A DNA stretch of 64,000 nucleotides, from assembly GCF_003938605.1 (NCBI RefSeq), contig NZ_RHWX01000002.1, positions 1 through 64,000 of the forward strand, written 5' to 3'. Shown in pieces: positions 37,620 through 46,249 of the stretch. The notes under the pieces are model-generated. The model saw nothing but the letters and a program-made list of their open reading frames with translations, was not told the origin of the DNA and did no database searches. The stretch is from Brevundimonas sp. 357 (GTDB lineage Bacteria > Pseudomonadota > Alphaproteobacteria > Caulobacterales > Caulobacteraceae). The position numbers and the translations under genes were made by a program. Each line of letters starts with the position of its first letter. Position 1 is the first letter of the stretch.

Positions 37620-38602
37620 AGCCCGGCGCGCGCGATCGTCGGGGCATGGCCCTGCTGACTGTCCTGCTGCTGGTGGCGGTGATGGCGGCGCTGTGCGTGG
37701 TGTTTCTGGACGACGTGCGCTTTTCCGTGCGCCGCACCACCAACGCCGAGAGCCAGACGCAGGCGCAAGCCTATGCGGCGGGGGCGGAGGCGCTGGCGCG
37801 GCGGCGACTGTCCGACCTGGTTCGCGCTGATCCCGCGCGCACGCCGCTTCAGCCGCAGTGGAACGGCCGCGTCTTCGCCCTGCCGCTGGAAGACGGCGAG
37901 GGGCGGGCGGTGATCCGCGACGGCCAGTCCTGCTTCAACCTGAACAGTCTGGTGCTGGGGCAGGGTGAGGATCTGATCGCGCGGCCCGAAGGGGCGGCGC
38001 AGTTCATCGCGCTGGGCGCCGCGCTGGGCGCGCCGCGCGGGCGGATGGCGGCGGTGGCGGCGGCCCTGACCGACTGGATGGACGGCGACAATGAGGTTTC
38101 GTCGCAAGGGGCGGAAGACGCCGCCTACGCCAGCCGCCCGACGCCCTATCGCACCGGCGGGGTCATGTTGGCCGAGGTCAGCGAACTGCGCGCCGTGGCG
38201 GGGGTGGACGACGAACTCTATCGCCGTCTGAGGCCCTATCTTTGCGCCTTGCCGGAAGCCCGGTTGTCGCCCCTGAATGTGAATACGCTGGAGCCGCAGG
38301 ATGTCGTGCTGCTGGTCGCGATCAGCCGGGGCGTGGTGGGGTTGAACGCGGCCAAGGCGGCGATCGCCGCGCGTCCGGCGACGGGTTGGAGCAGCCCGGA
38401 CGCCTTCTGGGCTCAACCCGCCCTGTCGGGCGTGGTCGTCGACGAAGAGGCCAAGGGCCAGATCACCCTGGCCACCCGCTATTTCGACCTGAGGGTCGAG
38501 ATCGAACACGGCGACGCCCGCGCCGTCCGCACCGCCCTGATCCACGTCGCGCCCGATGGTGCGGCGCGCACTGTCATCCGTCGCTGGACGTCTGAAGAAT
38601 GA
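37616..38602 (+). CDS. gspK: minor pseudopilin GspK
   Basis: The 328-residue protein is the large tip pseudopilin. After the leader MKPGARDRRG comes MALLTVLLLVAVMAALCVVF; the +5 position is Thr rather than Glu, as expected for GspK. The alpha domain shows DGQSCFNLNSL, DWMDGDNEVSSQGAED, YRTGGVMLAEVSELRAVAGV and SPLNVNTLEPQ, all characteristic of the family. The start overlaps gspJ by four bases. Confidence 0.93.
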   Translation: MKPGARDRRGMALLTVLLLVAVMAALCVVFLDDVRFSVRRTTNAESQTQAQAYAAGAEALARRRLSDLVRADPARTPLQPQWNGRVFALPLEDGEGRAVIRDGQSCFNLNSLVLGQGEDLIARPEGAAQFIALGAALGAPRGRMAAVAAALTDWMDGDNEVSSQGAEDAAYASRPTPYRTGGVMLAEVSELRAVAGVDDELYRRLRPYLCALPEARLSPLNVNTLEPQDVVLLVAISRGVVGLNAAKAAIAARPATGWSSPDAFWAQPALSGVVVDEEAKGQITLATRYFDLRVEIEHGDARAVRTALIHVAPDGAARTVIRRWTSEE

Positions 38603-38612
38603 GCATGGAAGA

Positions 38613-39716
38613 ATGAGCCACGCCCGCATCCTGTTCATCCCGACCCACGCGACCCTGGCGGCGCGTTTCCTGCTGGTCGATCGCGAGGGCCGCGTCGTCG
38701 GGCGCGGCGAGCTGGACCCGCATCAGGCCGACGCTCCGCCGCCGATGCGCACTATCGCCGTAGCGCCGGGCGCCGACGTCATGACGCGCTGGCTGGACCT
38801 GCCGCCGGGCAATATGGCGCAGGCCAGAGCCGCCGCGCGTTGGGCCTTGCGCGATCAGGCGGCGGGCGAGGTAGAGGGGCTGGACGTGGCCCTGGGCGCG
38901 GCGCCGGTCGACGGCGGCCCGCGCCTGACCGCGGCGGTGTCGGCCAAGCTGCTGCAGGCCTGGCTGCGCTGGATGGAGACCTTCGACATCCGGCCGGAGG
39001 CCGTCGTGCCGGACAATCTGTGCCTGCCTGCGTCGCTGGAGGCGGAGACATTGACGGCCGCACAGGCGGGGGCCGACGTGGCGCTGCGCGGCCCGGCGTT
39101 CGCCGTGACGGTCCAGCCGGATCTGGCGGAGGCGGTTGCAGCCGGGCGCTCTTTGACCTGGCTGGAAGGAGAGGCGTTGGACGCGGCCCTGGCGGCGGGG
39201 GCGATGGCGGCGCCGGTCGATCTGTTGCAGGTCCATGACCGGCGCGAGCGGGGGCAGGCGGCCAAGGGCTGGCGGCTGGCGGCGGGTCTGGCGGCGGCGC
39301 TGTTGGTCTCGCCCCTGATCCTGATGGCGGCCGAAGGGCTGCGCGACCGCGCGGCGGCCGATCGCGCCGAGGCCGGTGCTCGGGCAGGGGCGGTGAAGCT
39401 CTATCCTGAACTGGCGACGGCGGACGATCCGGCGCCGGAGGCTCTGCGGCGCCTCGACGCCGGGCCGCCGTCGGGCGGGACCGCGCGCGCGATGGCCGCC
39501 GTCTTCGCCGCCGTCGAGCGCATGCCGGGCGCCGAACTGGACGACGCGACCCTGGGCGGCGAGGGGCTGCGCGTCACCCTGGCCCATCCGACGTTCAATG
39601 ATCTGGACGCCGTGCGCGCCGATTTGGCAGAGGCCGGGCTGGCGGTGGTCGATGAAACCTCGGCCGAGGAAGGCGGGCGCATGGTCAGCACGCTTACGAT
39701 CGGAGGCGCCCGATGA
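38613..39716 (+). CDS. gspL: type II secretion protein GspL
   Basis: A 367-residue bitopic protein that connects the GspE ATPase to the membrane platform. The cytoplasmic actin-like part spans about residues 1-210 (LPPGNMAQARAAARWALRDQ). One membrane helix (GLAAALLVSPLILMAAEG) lies near 228-245, and a periplasmic ferredoxin-like domain follows. The ATG at 38613 follows GGAAGA; an in-frame ATG 57 bases upstream overlaps gspK. Divergent in sequence but in the right order and topology. Confidence 0.85.
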   Translation: MSHARILFIPTHATLAARFLLVDREGRVVGRGELDPHQADAPPPMRTIAVAPGADVMTRWLDLPPGNMAQARAAARWALRDQAAGEVEGLDVALGAAPVDGGPRLTAAVSAKLLQAWLRWMETFDIRPEAVVPDNLCLPASLEAETLTAAQAGADVALRGPAFAVTVQPDLAEAVAAGRSLTWLEGEALDAALAAGAMAAPVDLLQVHDRRERGQAAKGWRLAAGLAAALLVSPLILMAAEGLRDRAAADRAEAGARAGAVKLYPELATADDPAPEALRRLDAGPPSGGTARAMAAVFAAVERMPGAELDDATLGGEGLRVTLAHPTFNDLDAVRADLAEAGLAVVDETSAEEGGRMVSTLTIGGAR

Positions 39717-40258
39717 AGGCCCTGTTCTCTTCCGTCGCCGCCTGGTGGGACGGCCGGTCGCTGCGCGAGCGGCGGATGCTGGCGGTCATGGGGGCGCTGG
39801 TGCTGGGCGTCGTCGGCTGGCTGGGCGTGGTGCGGCCGCTGGACGGTTGGCAGGCCGATCAGGCGCGCGCGCGCGTCGCCGCCGAACGGCGACTGACGCA
39901 GGTCGAGACGGCGGTGGTTCAGCGCGGCGCACGACCGACTGAGGCGGTCGATCTGCAGGCTCTGGTCGCCTCCACCGCCTCGGCGGCGGGGGTGCAGCCG
40001 ACGCTGGGCATGTCCGAGGGCGGGCGGCTGGGCTTTCGGCTGGATCGCGTGACGACGGCCCAGGCCTTCGGCTGGCTGGCCGTGCTGGAGCAGGGCGGGG
40101 CGCGCATCGAGGAACTGGGCGTGGTCGAGAACGCGGACGGGACGCTGGGCGTGACGGGCGCGCTGGCGTCCGGGGCTAGGCCGGAGCGCTTTTCGGCCCC
40201 GTTGGAATCGTCCGTTGTGGACTTGGAGGGCGCGGCGGGGCAGGTATCGCAGCCATGA
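39713..40258 (+). CDS. gspM: type II secretion protein GspM
   Basis: The 181-residue protein begins with the GspM pattern WWDGRSLRERRMLAVMGALV, a short cytoplasmic segment followed by one membrane helix (residues about 24-42), and then a coiled-coil plus ferredoxin-like periplasmic domain. It partners with GspL. The start overlaps the gspL stop (ATGA). No gspN or gspO (prepilin peptidase) is found in the cluster, so the peptidase must be encoded elsewhere. Confidence 0.88.
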   Translation: MKALFSSVAAWWDGRSLRERRMLAVMGALVLGVVGWLGVVRPLDGWQADQARARVAAERRLTQVETAVVQRGARPTEAVDLQALVASTASAAGVQPTLGMSEGGRLGFRLDRVTTAQAFGWLAVLEQGGARIEELGVVENADGTLGVTGALASGARPERFSAPLESSVVDLEGAAGQVSQP

Positions 40259-40758
40259 TCTCTCGTCTGGCTCTTCCCCTGGTCAGCGCGGCCGTCCTGG
40301 CGGGCTGCGCTTCTGCGCCGCGCGTCGAGACGCAGTTGTCGGCCGCCGTGCCCGCGAACGTGACCGCCTATCGCCTGCTTGAGGCCGAGGCGCCGAGCGA
40401 GGCCGATCGCGCGGCGGCCGAGGCCGTGCGTCAGGCGTTGAGCGCGCGCGGCTGGCGCGAGGTGGACGACAAGGCCGCCTGGCGGGTCGAGACGGCCTAT
40501 GCGGTGCGGCCTCAGAAGACCGGCGTCTTCACCGACGTCGATGCGCGCCAGGGCGAGTGGACCGATGCGCCGCGCCTGCCGCAATGGTGGAGCCAGGGCC
40601 GCCAGACGCACAGCCTGACGGTGATCCTGACCGGGCCGGGGAATGAGGCGGGCGCCTACCGCGCCTCGGCGGTGGCGATCCTGGGACGGCGTCAGGCCGA
40701 AACCGCGCCGGGCCTGCTGGCCGAGGCGGCGGTGGCGCAGTTGGACGTGGCGGACTAG
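40255..40758 (+). CDS. small DUF4136-like lipoprotein, end of gsp operon
   Basis: A 167-residue lipoprotein: MISRLALPLVSAAVLAGC gives lipidated Cys18. The mature part (YRLLEAEAPSEADRAAAEAV, GWREVDDKAAWRVETAYAVR) resembles the DUF4136 pattern, a guess from memory. Its ATG overlaps the gspM stop, so it is translated as part of the secretion operon. It occupies the place of gspN and could act as a secretin pilotin or assembly factor; nothing in the sequence proves this. Confidence 0.65.
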   Translation: MISRLALPLVSAAVLAGCASAPRVETQLSAAVPANVTAYRLLEAEAPSEADRAAAEAVRQALSARGWREVDDKAAWRVETAYAVRPQKTGVFTDVDARQGEWTDAPRLPQWWSQGRQTHSLTVILTGPGNEAGAYRASAVAILGRRQAETAPGLLAEAAVAQLDVAD

Positions 40759-40776
40759 GGCCGACCGCCCGCAGCT

Positions 40777-43056
40777 TCATGCCTCTTCCGTGATCCTGGG
40801 CAGGGTCAGGATGAAGGTCGCGCCCGGCGATCCGGGCTGGTGGCGGATGGTTCCGCCGTGGCGTTCGGCGACGGTGCGGACGAAGGCGAGGCCCAGACCC
40901 GCGCCGCGATGATCGGCGCCGCCGTGGCCGAAGGGCTGGAACAAACGACGCGCGGCCTCTTCCGACAGACCCGGGCCCTGGTCGCTGACGCTGAGGACGC
41001 AGACCGGGCGGCCGTCATCCTCGGCCCCGGTCAGGCTGACCTGGATGACGCCGCCCGCCGGGCCGTACTTCAGGGCGTTGTCGAGCAGGTTGGTGGTCAG
41101 GCGGCGAAGCAGGGCGGGGTCGCCCTGAACCAGGAACTCTTCCTCGCCGTCGGGCGTCAGGATGCGGACGCCCTTCTTCGACGCCTGGGGCCACAGGATG
41201 TCGGCGGCGTCCATCGCCACCTGGCCCAGGTCCAGCAGTTCCGAGCGATAGGGTTGGCTCTCGGCGCGGGCCAGTTGGACATAGCCTTCGGCCAGGTCGA
41301 GGGTCTGGCGGGCGTAGTCGGCGATGCGGCGCTCGACCATGGGGTCCAGTCGCGGCGCGGGGCCGTCCAGCAGGGTCAGGATCGACACCTGGGGCGCGCG
41401 CATGTCGTGGCTGAGCAGTTGCAGGGCTTCGGCGCGCTGGCGTTCGGCGGCGCGGAAACGGGTCATGTCGGCGAAGCGCACGATATGGCCGACCGGCTGC
41501 CCCTCGGCGTCGGTCAGCAGGGCGGCGGCGGCCTTCAGGATGCGGCCGTCGGGCGTGGTGATGTCGCCGGGATCGCCCTCGGGATCGAGGAAGCGGCGCC
41601 AGGCCGGTTCGCCCAGGGACTGGAACAGCAGGGGCAGGTCGGCGTCGTCCCTCAGTCGGTCGCCGAACAGGGCCTCGGCCCGATCGTTGGACAGGATGAT
41701 GCGGGCGTGCGGGTCGGCGACGACCGTGGCGTCGGGCAGGCTTCGCAGGGCGTCGGAGATGAAGCGCTCCAGGTCGCGCACCTGGCGCACGGCGGCGCGC
41801 AGGGCGTCCACCTGGCGGGCCACCACGTCGCCGCCCTGGGCGCGGCCGATCAGGCGCACGCCGTCGCGCTCGAAGGCCTCGACCTCGCTCTGCATATAGG
41901 CCGAGGCGGCGGCCAGGCGGCGCCAGCTCCACAGGGGATAGGCCAGGGCCAGGCCGGCCACGGCGGCCGAGGGCGGGAACCACAGGCCGCCGACCAGGAA
42001 GGCGGCGGCGGTTCCGACCAGGGTCAGAACGATCAGCCCGGCCCCCAGGGCCATGTTGGCGGCCGGGCGCAGCACCAGGAAGCCGGCGACCAGCAGGCCG
42101 AGCGGCAGCAGGGACAGGATCAGCACCCAGACGGGCGACAGGCTGCGCGGGCCGCCGCCCTCGATCAGGGTCTGGAGCAGGGCGGCCTGCACCTCGACGC
42201 CGGGGCGCAGTTCGCCCTGGGGCGTGGCCGGGGTGGCGTAACGGTCGCCCAGGCCCGGCGCCGTCGCCCCGACCAGCACCAGCCTGTCCTTCAGGAAGGC
42301 GGCGGGCGTCTCGCCGCTGAGCACGTCGGCGAAAGACAGGGTGCGGAAGGCGCCGGGCGGGCCGCGATAGATCAGGGCCTCGGGCGAGGCGGCGAACAGG
42401 TCGCCGCCATCGTGCGGCGCGGGCGGGGCGGGCGCGGCGCCCTTGGCGGCGGCCAGGGGCAGGATCAGGTGCGGCCAGGTCCGCTCGCCCGCCTGAAGAT
42501 AGAGAGGCAGGCGGCGCACGGCGCCGTCGTCGTCGACCGTCAGGTTGACGTGGCCCAGACCCGCCGCCGCCTCGGTCAGGATCGGCGCGGGGGCGTCCTC
42601 GCGAAAGGCGGCTCCGTTCAGGCCAGGGGCGTCCAGCACCACGGGCAGGCGGACCTTGCCGTTGCGCGCCAGGGCGGCGGCCAGGGCGTCGTCCTGCGGG
42701 GAGTCTTCGGTGAACAGGACGTCGTAGGCGACAGGCCCCGCGCCCGCCTGGGTCAGGCGGTCGATCAGCCGGGCGTGCAGGTCGCGCGGCCAGGGCCATT
42801 GGCCCAGCGCCTCCAGGCTGCGGTCGTCGATGGCGATGATGACGATATTTTCGTCGGCCGGCCCCGCCTCGGCCCGCATCAGGGCGTCATAGACCAGGTG
42901 GTCGGCGCCGTCGGCGACAGGCGTCAGCGCCATCCAGCCGACCAGCAGGGCGGACAGTGTCGCCACCAGCCCCCATTCGACCAGGGCGCGACGGCCGGTC
43001 AGGCGGGCGCCGAGCCAGCCTCTCCAGCCGTCTTTCGGCCCTGCGGGCGCGGGCAC
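40777..43056 (-). CDS. CHASE2-domain sensor histidine kinase
   Basis: The 759-residue kinase has an N-terminal helix (VEWGLVATLSALLVGWMAL, about 26-44) and a periplasmic CHASE2 domain (about 45-295) with IVIIAIDDRSLEALGQWPWP and DRLVLVGATAPGLGDRYATP. Three membrane helices (about 305-375), a PAS domain (about 430-530), HisKA and HATPase domains follow. The phospho-acceptor is His550 in LSHDMRAPQ; the N box is LLDNALKYG, and DQGPGLSEEAARRLFQPFG and GAGLGLAFVR are the G boxes. It lies four bases after a FecR/LysM gene and probably phosphorylates the regulator encoded upstream of that. It converges with the gsp operon with an 18-base gap and no terminator. Confidence 0.9.
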   Translation of the reverse strand: MPAPAGPKDGWRGWLGARLTGRRALVEWGLVATLSALLVGWMALTPVADGADHLVYDALMRAEAGPADENIVIIAIDDRSLEALGQWPWPRDLHARLIDRLTQAGAGPVAYDVLFTEDSPQDDALAAALARNGKVRLPVVLDAPGLNGAAFREDAPAPILTEAAAGLGHVNLTVDDDGAVRRLPLYLQAGERTWPHLILPLAAAKGAAPAPPAPHDGGDLFAASPEALIYRGPPGAFRTLSFADVLSGETPAAFLKDRLVLVGATAPGLGDRYATPATPQGELRPGVEVQAALLQTLIEGGGPRSLSPVWVLILSLLPLGLLVAGFLVLRPAANMALGAGLIVLTLVGTAAAFLVGGLWFPPSAAVAGLALAYPLWSWRRLAAASAYMQSEVEAFERDGVRLIGRAQGGDVVARQVDALRAAVRQVRDLERFISDALRSLPDATVVADPHARIILSNDRAEALFGDRLRDDADLPLLFQSLGEPAWRRFLDPEGDPGDITTPDGRILKAAAALLTDAEGQPVGHIVRFADMTRFRAAERQRAEALQLLSHDMRAPQVSILTLLDGPAPRLDPMVERRIADYARQTLDLAEGYVQLARAESQPYRSELLDLGQVAMDAADILWPQASKKGVRILTPDGEEEFLVQGDPALLRRLTTNLLDNALKYGPAGGVIQVSLTGAEDDGRPVCVLSVSDQGPGLSEEAARRLFQPFGHGGADHRGAGLGLAFVRTVAERHGGTIRHQPGSPGATFILTLPRITEEA

Positions 43057-43060
43057 GGCG

Positions 43061-44422
43061 CTATCGTCCGATGCGGAGCTGTTGCGGCTCGGACCAGGCT
43101 TCCAGCAGACGGCCGAAGCGATGGCGCGCGCTCTGCACCCGCCAGCTGTAGACGCCCGGCGGCAGGTCGCTGAGGGTGAAGGCCTCTTCGGTCAGGCCGG
43201 GCTGGTCGACCAGCAGGGGGCCGTCGGCGGTTCCGTCCTCGGCCTCGCGCCACAGCTGGAAACGGAAGGTCGCTTCGCCGACGCCCTCGGCCTCCCAGCG
43301 GAAGCGGTAGAAGCGGCGGCGGTCGCGCTGGTCCAGGGCCGAAGCCAGGCCGCCGACGCCGTTGCGGGCGCGAATGAAGCTGTAGGTGACAGCCTTGCCC
43401 TCCAGCCCCTCGGGCGAGAGGGCGGTCAGGCGCAGGAAGAAGGCGCCTTCCTCCATCTCGCCGAAGACCAGGGGGCCGCCGGGCGCGCTGTCGGCTTCGG
43501 CGAAGGCCTCGATCATGCCCGCGTCCTGGGCGACGCGGCCGCGATAGCGTTCGGCGCCGGGCAGGGGCTGGATGTCGAAGGCGACCAGCGCCTGGGTCTG
43601 CGGCGCATCGGGATGGACCAGGGCGGGCGCGGGCAGAAGGGGCAGTAGGCGCACAGCGCCGGCGGCGGCGCTGACGCCTTGATCTGCGGCGGCCAGGGTT
43701 TCGGCCTGGCCCGAGGCGATGGTCACCGCGCCTTCCAGAACCTCGGTGGTCGAGCGGTCGGCGTCATCGTCGAAGGAGACGCGGAAGTCGGTGCCGCGCA
43801 CGGCCGAGACCGAGACGGGGGTGCGGATGGCGAAGCCGCCGGGGCGGCGCCGGGGGCTGACGCGCGACTCGGCGCGACCGGCCTCGACCGTCAGGGCGTG
43901 GTCGACGGCGCCGTTGATGGCGTAGCGGCGCAGGCGGCTGACGCGCACGCGGCTGTTGGAGGGCACGACCACATGGCTGCCGTCGGACAGGGCCAGACGG
44001 ACGAAGGCGTTGGCGCCGGTGCTGAGGACGGCGCCTTCGCGCACGGTCTGGCCGGAGGCGGGGGCGGCGGATCGGCCGTCCTGATTCAGGGTCGCGGCGC
44101 CCCGGAAGCCGGCGATGCGCGCCTCGTCAGGTTCGGCGCGCAGCAGATCGACCGGCAGGGCCAGGGTGTGGCCGATCGCGAGGCGGCGCGGATTGGCGAC
44201 CCGGTTCTCGCGCTGGACCCGGCGATAGTCGAGCGGCCGGTTCATATAGGCGGTCGCCAGGTCGATCAGGGTGTCGCCGGGGCGGACCACATAGTCGAGG
44301 GTCTGGACGGCGGCGGAAGACGCCGTGCGGGACGCGGGCGGAGAGGCCGAAGTCTGTGCGGCGGCGCTTCCTGCGGCCAGCATCGCTGCAACCGCCAGAG
44401 CCGCAGACCAATCCGTCTTCAT
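43061..44422 (-). CDS. periplasmic LysM-FecR domain protein
   Basis: A 453-residue exported protein (signal MKTDWSAALAVAAMLAAGSA, cleavage near AAAQ). A LysM domain (about residues 43-90: YVVRPGDTLIDLATAYM, IGHTLALP) should bind peptidoglycan. A FecR domain follows (about 110-240: TGANAFVRLALSDGSHVVVP, VSAVRGTDFRVSF). The C-terminal part has strand-rich repeats ending VYSWRVQSARH, like FnIII-type modules. FecR domains usually relay signals; here the neighbours are a kinase and response regulator instead of a sigma factor. It lies between them and is probably co-transcribed. Confidence 0.85.
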   Translation of the reverse strand: MKTDWSAALAVAAMLAAGSAAAQTSASPPASRTASSAAVQTLDYVVRPGDTLIDLATAYMNRPLDYRRVQRENRVANPRRLAIGHTLALPVDLLRAEPDEARIAGFRGAATLNQDGRSAAPASGQTVREGAVLSTGANAFVRLALSDGSHVVVPSNSRVRVSRLRRYAINGAVDHALTVEAGRAESRVSPRRRPGGFAIRTPVSVSAVRGTDFRVSFDDDADRSTTEVLEGAVTIASGQAETLAAADQGVSAAAGAVRLLPLLPAPALVHPDAPQTQALVAFDIQPLPGAERYRGRVAQDAGMIEAFAEADSAPGGPLVFGEMEEGAFFLRLTALSPEGLEGKAVTYSFIRARNGVGGLASALDQRDRRRFYRFRWEAEGVGEATFRFQLWREAEDGTADGPLLVDQPGLTEEAFTLSDLPPGVYSWRVQSARHRFGRLLEAWSEPQQLRIGR

Positions 44423-44442
44423 TTCGCCACCTGCGTCCTTAT

Positions 44443-45153
44443 TCAGGCGTCAGGGCCGGGCTCGGCCCCCGCGACGCGCTCAAGACGGTATCCGTAGCTG
44501 TAAATGGGGGTCAGGCGGAAGCCTCGCTCGGGCCGAAGCTCCAGCTTGTTGCGGATACGCGAGATGTGCATGTCCAGCGAACGGCTGTTCAGGTCCGGCT
44601 CATTGCCCCACACCGTTTCGAGGATGTAGGTTCGCGACAGCGCCCGGTGCAGGTTGCGGAACAGCAGCAGGGCCAGGGCGTATTCCTTGGCCGTGAGGGC
44701 CACCGACTGGCCGTCACGGGTCACGGCCCCGGCCGACTCGTGGAAGGACACTCCGTCATAGATCTCGACGCCCGGCGTCGTCGGCTGGGCGTAGGCGCGA
44801 CGGATCAGGGCGTTGATCCGCGCCGCCAGCACCGGCTTGGACAGGGGCTTGGGCAGGTAGTCGTCGGCGCCTGCGTCCAGGCCTGCGACCACGTCTTCAT
44901 CCTCGGCGCGGCTGGTGACCAGCAGCATGGGCGGGGCGGGCTTCAGATTGGTGCGCGCCCAGGCCAGCACCTCCAGACCCGAACGGTCCGGCAGGTTCCA
45001 GTCGACGATCAGCATGTCGAAGGTGTCTTTGCGCAGAGCGGAGATCAGCGCCTGGCCGCGCGAAAACAGCGTGGCGCGATACCCAGCGTCCTGGACGACG
45101 TCGGAGACGAACTCCAACTGGACGGGATCGTCATCTAATATCGCGATCTTCAT
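44443..45153 (-). CDS. OmpR-family response regulator
   Basis: The 236-residue protein has a receiver domain (1-120) with acidic Asp7-Asp9, phospho-acceptor Asp51 (LIVDWNLPDRSG) and Lys102 (YLPKPLSK). A winged-helix DNA-binding domain (about 135-230) follows with LTAKEYALALLLFRN and SLDMHISRIRNKLEL. It should bind DNA as a dimer when phosphorylated, most likely by the CHASE2 kinase downstream. The start ATG has only a weak, distant CGGAG. The upstream spacer contains a hairpin and AT-rich repeats. Confidence 0.92.
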   Translation of the reverse strand: MKIAILDDDPVQLEFVSDVVQDAGYRATLFSRGQALISALRKDTFDMLIVDWNLPDRSGLEVLAWARTNLKPAPPMLLVTSRAEDEDVVAGLDAGADDYLPKPLSKPVLAARINALIRRAYAQPTTPGVEIYDGVSFHESAGAVTRDGQSVALTAKEYALALLLFRNLHRALSRTYILETVWGNEPDLNSRSLDMHISRIRNKLELRPERGFRLTPIYSYGYRLERVAGAEPGPDA

Positions 45154-45236
45154 ATGGGTTATGCAGCTCCGGGGAGAACGCTGGAGTCATAGCCCCGGAT
45201 GCTTGGCTTTAGAGCAATGTAAAATGTAAAATATAG
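45154..45236 (-). promoter_or_regulatory. regulator promoter region with hairpin and AT repeats
   Basis: On the minus strand TTTTACATTTTACATTG, an AT-rich direct repeat unusual in this genome, lies about 55 bases before the response regulator. TCCGGGG/CCCCGGA (45168-45199) forms a stem-loop in the leader. This may be the promoter and an autoregulatory site; the LysR gene ends only at 45237. Confidence 0.4.
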
Positions 45237-46145
45237 TCACCCCTCGGCGCGTCTTGGCGAGGATGCGGGCAGGGGGGCGAGACGGCGGGCCTGATCCTGG
45301 CACAGGGCCTTGATCCAGCGCCGGACCGTCTTCAGGCGCGCCGTGCCGTGGACCTCGCGGTGGGTGCTGAGCCAGAAACGGCGTTCTATCAGCACTTCGT
45401 TCGCTAGAACCCGCGTCAGCCCTTCGGCCAGAAAGCAGGGCAGGACGCCGATGCCGCCGCCCGCCGCCACCATGTCCCGTTGGGCGCGGATGGAAGACGA
45501 GGCCAGCCGCGGGCGCATGTGCGGGCGGATTTCGTCCAGATAATGTAACTCGGACGCATAGATCAGGTCGTCGACGTATCCGACCATGTCGGCGCGGTTC
45601 AGGTCGTCGATGGTGTCGGGCGCGCCGTGACGTTTCAGGTATTCCGGCGCGGCGTAGAGCGCCAGCTGATAGGTGGTCAGCGGCTCGACGATCAGACGCG
45701 GCCCAGCGGCGGGGCTGAGGGTGATGGCCATGTCCACCTCGCGGCGGCTGGGCGACAGGAAGCCGGAACTGGCCGCCAGTTCGACGTTCAGCCCCGGATG
45801 CGCCGCCAGCAGGCCGGGCAGGGCTGGGGCCAGCACCGCGCCGCCGAAGCCTTCCGAGGCGCTGATCCGCACGGCGCCCGCGATCAGGTCCGGCTGGGTG
45901 ACGCGTCCGGCGGCCTCCATCGCGCTTTCGGCGTCCAGCGCCCGCTCCAGCAGCTGGGCGCCGGTGGCCGTCAGGTGCAGTCCGGCGGCCGAGCGCACCA
46001 ACAGGGTCGACTTCAGCGCCGTCTCCAGCCGCGCCACGCGCCGCCCGACGGTGGCCGCGTCCACGCCCAGCCGTTGCGCCGCCGTGGCCAGCGACCCGGC
46101 GCGCGCGGCGGCCAGAAACACCCTCAGATCATCCCAATCGAACAT
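45237..46145 (-). CDS. LysR-family transcriptional regulator
   Basis: A 302-residue regulator. The N-terminal winged helix (1-60) shows LRVFLAAARAGSLATAAQRL and GVDAATVGRRVARLE; the substrate-binding domain (about 90-290) includes GAVRISASEGFGGAVLAP. It is divergent from mmsA and probably controls it, possibly in response to a valine or propionate metabolite (inference). The ATG at 46145 starts MFDWDD; a TTG six bases earlier is the longer alternative. No clear ribosome site precedes it, and a TGCA-N4-TGCA repeat lies immediately upstream. Confidence 0.88.
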   Translation of the reverse strand: MFDWDDLRVFLAAARAGSLATAAQRLGVDAATVGRRVARLETALKSTLLVRSAAGLHLTATGAQLLERALDAESAMEAAGRVTQPDLIAGAVRISASEGFGGAVLAPALPGLLAAHPGLNVELAASSGFLSPSRREVDMAITLSPAAGPRLIVEPLTTYQLALYAAPEYLKRHGAPDTIDDLNRADMVGYVDDLIYASELHYLDEIRPHMRPRLASSSIRAQRDMVAAGGGIGVLPCFLAEGLTRVLANEVLIERRFWLSTHREVHGTARLKTVRRWIKALCQDQARRLAPLPASSPRRAEG

Positions 46146-46146
46146 A

Positions 46147-46180
46147 TGCAAATATGCACATCATCACCTGCAAGATTGCA
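46147..46180. promoter_or_regulatory. two phased TGCA-N4-TGCA boxes before mmsA
   Basis: TGCAAATATGCA (46147) and TGCAAGATTGCA (46169) are repeats spaced 22 bases, two helical turns. On the minus strand the second reads TTGCAATCTTGCA, the same TTGCAA-N2-TTGCA layout as the boxes before pccB. They may bind the LysR protein, the PccR-type regulator, or both. Confidence 0.5.
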
Positions 46181-46249
46181 ATGGGCCTGACCGGCCCGCT
46201 CTGCTAGGGCAGGCTCACGAAGAACCATAATCATCGGGAGAGACGTTCA

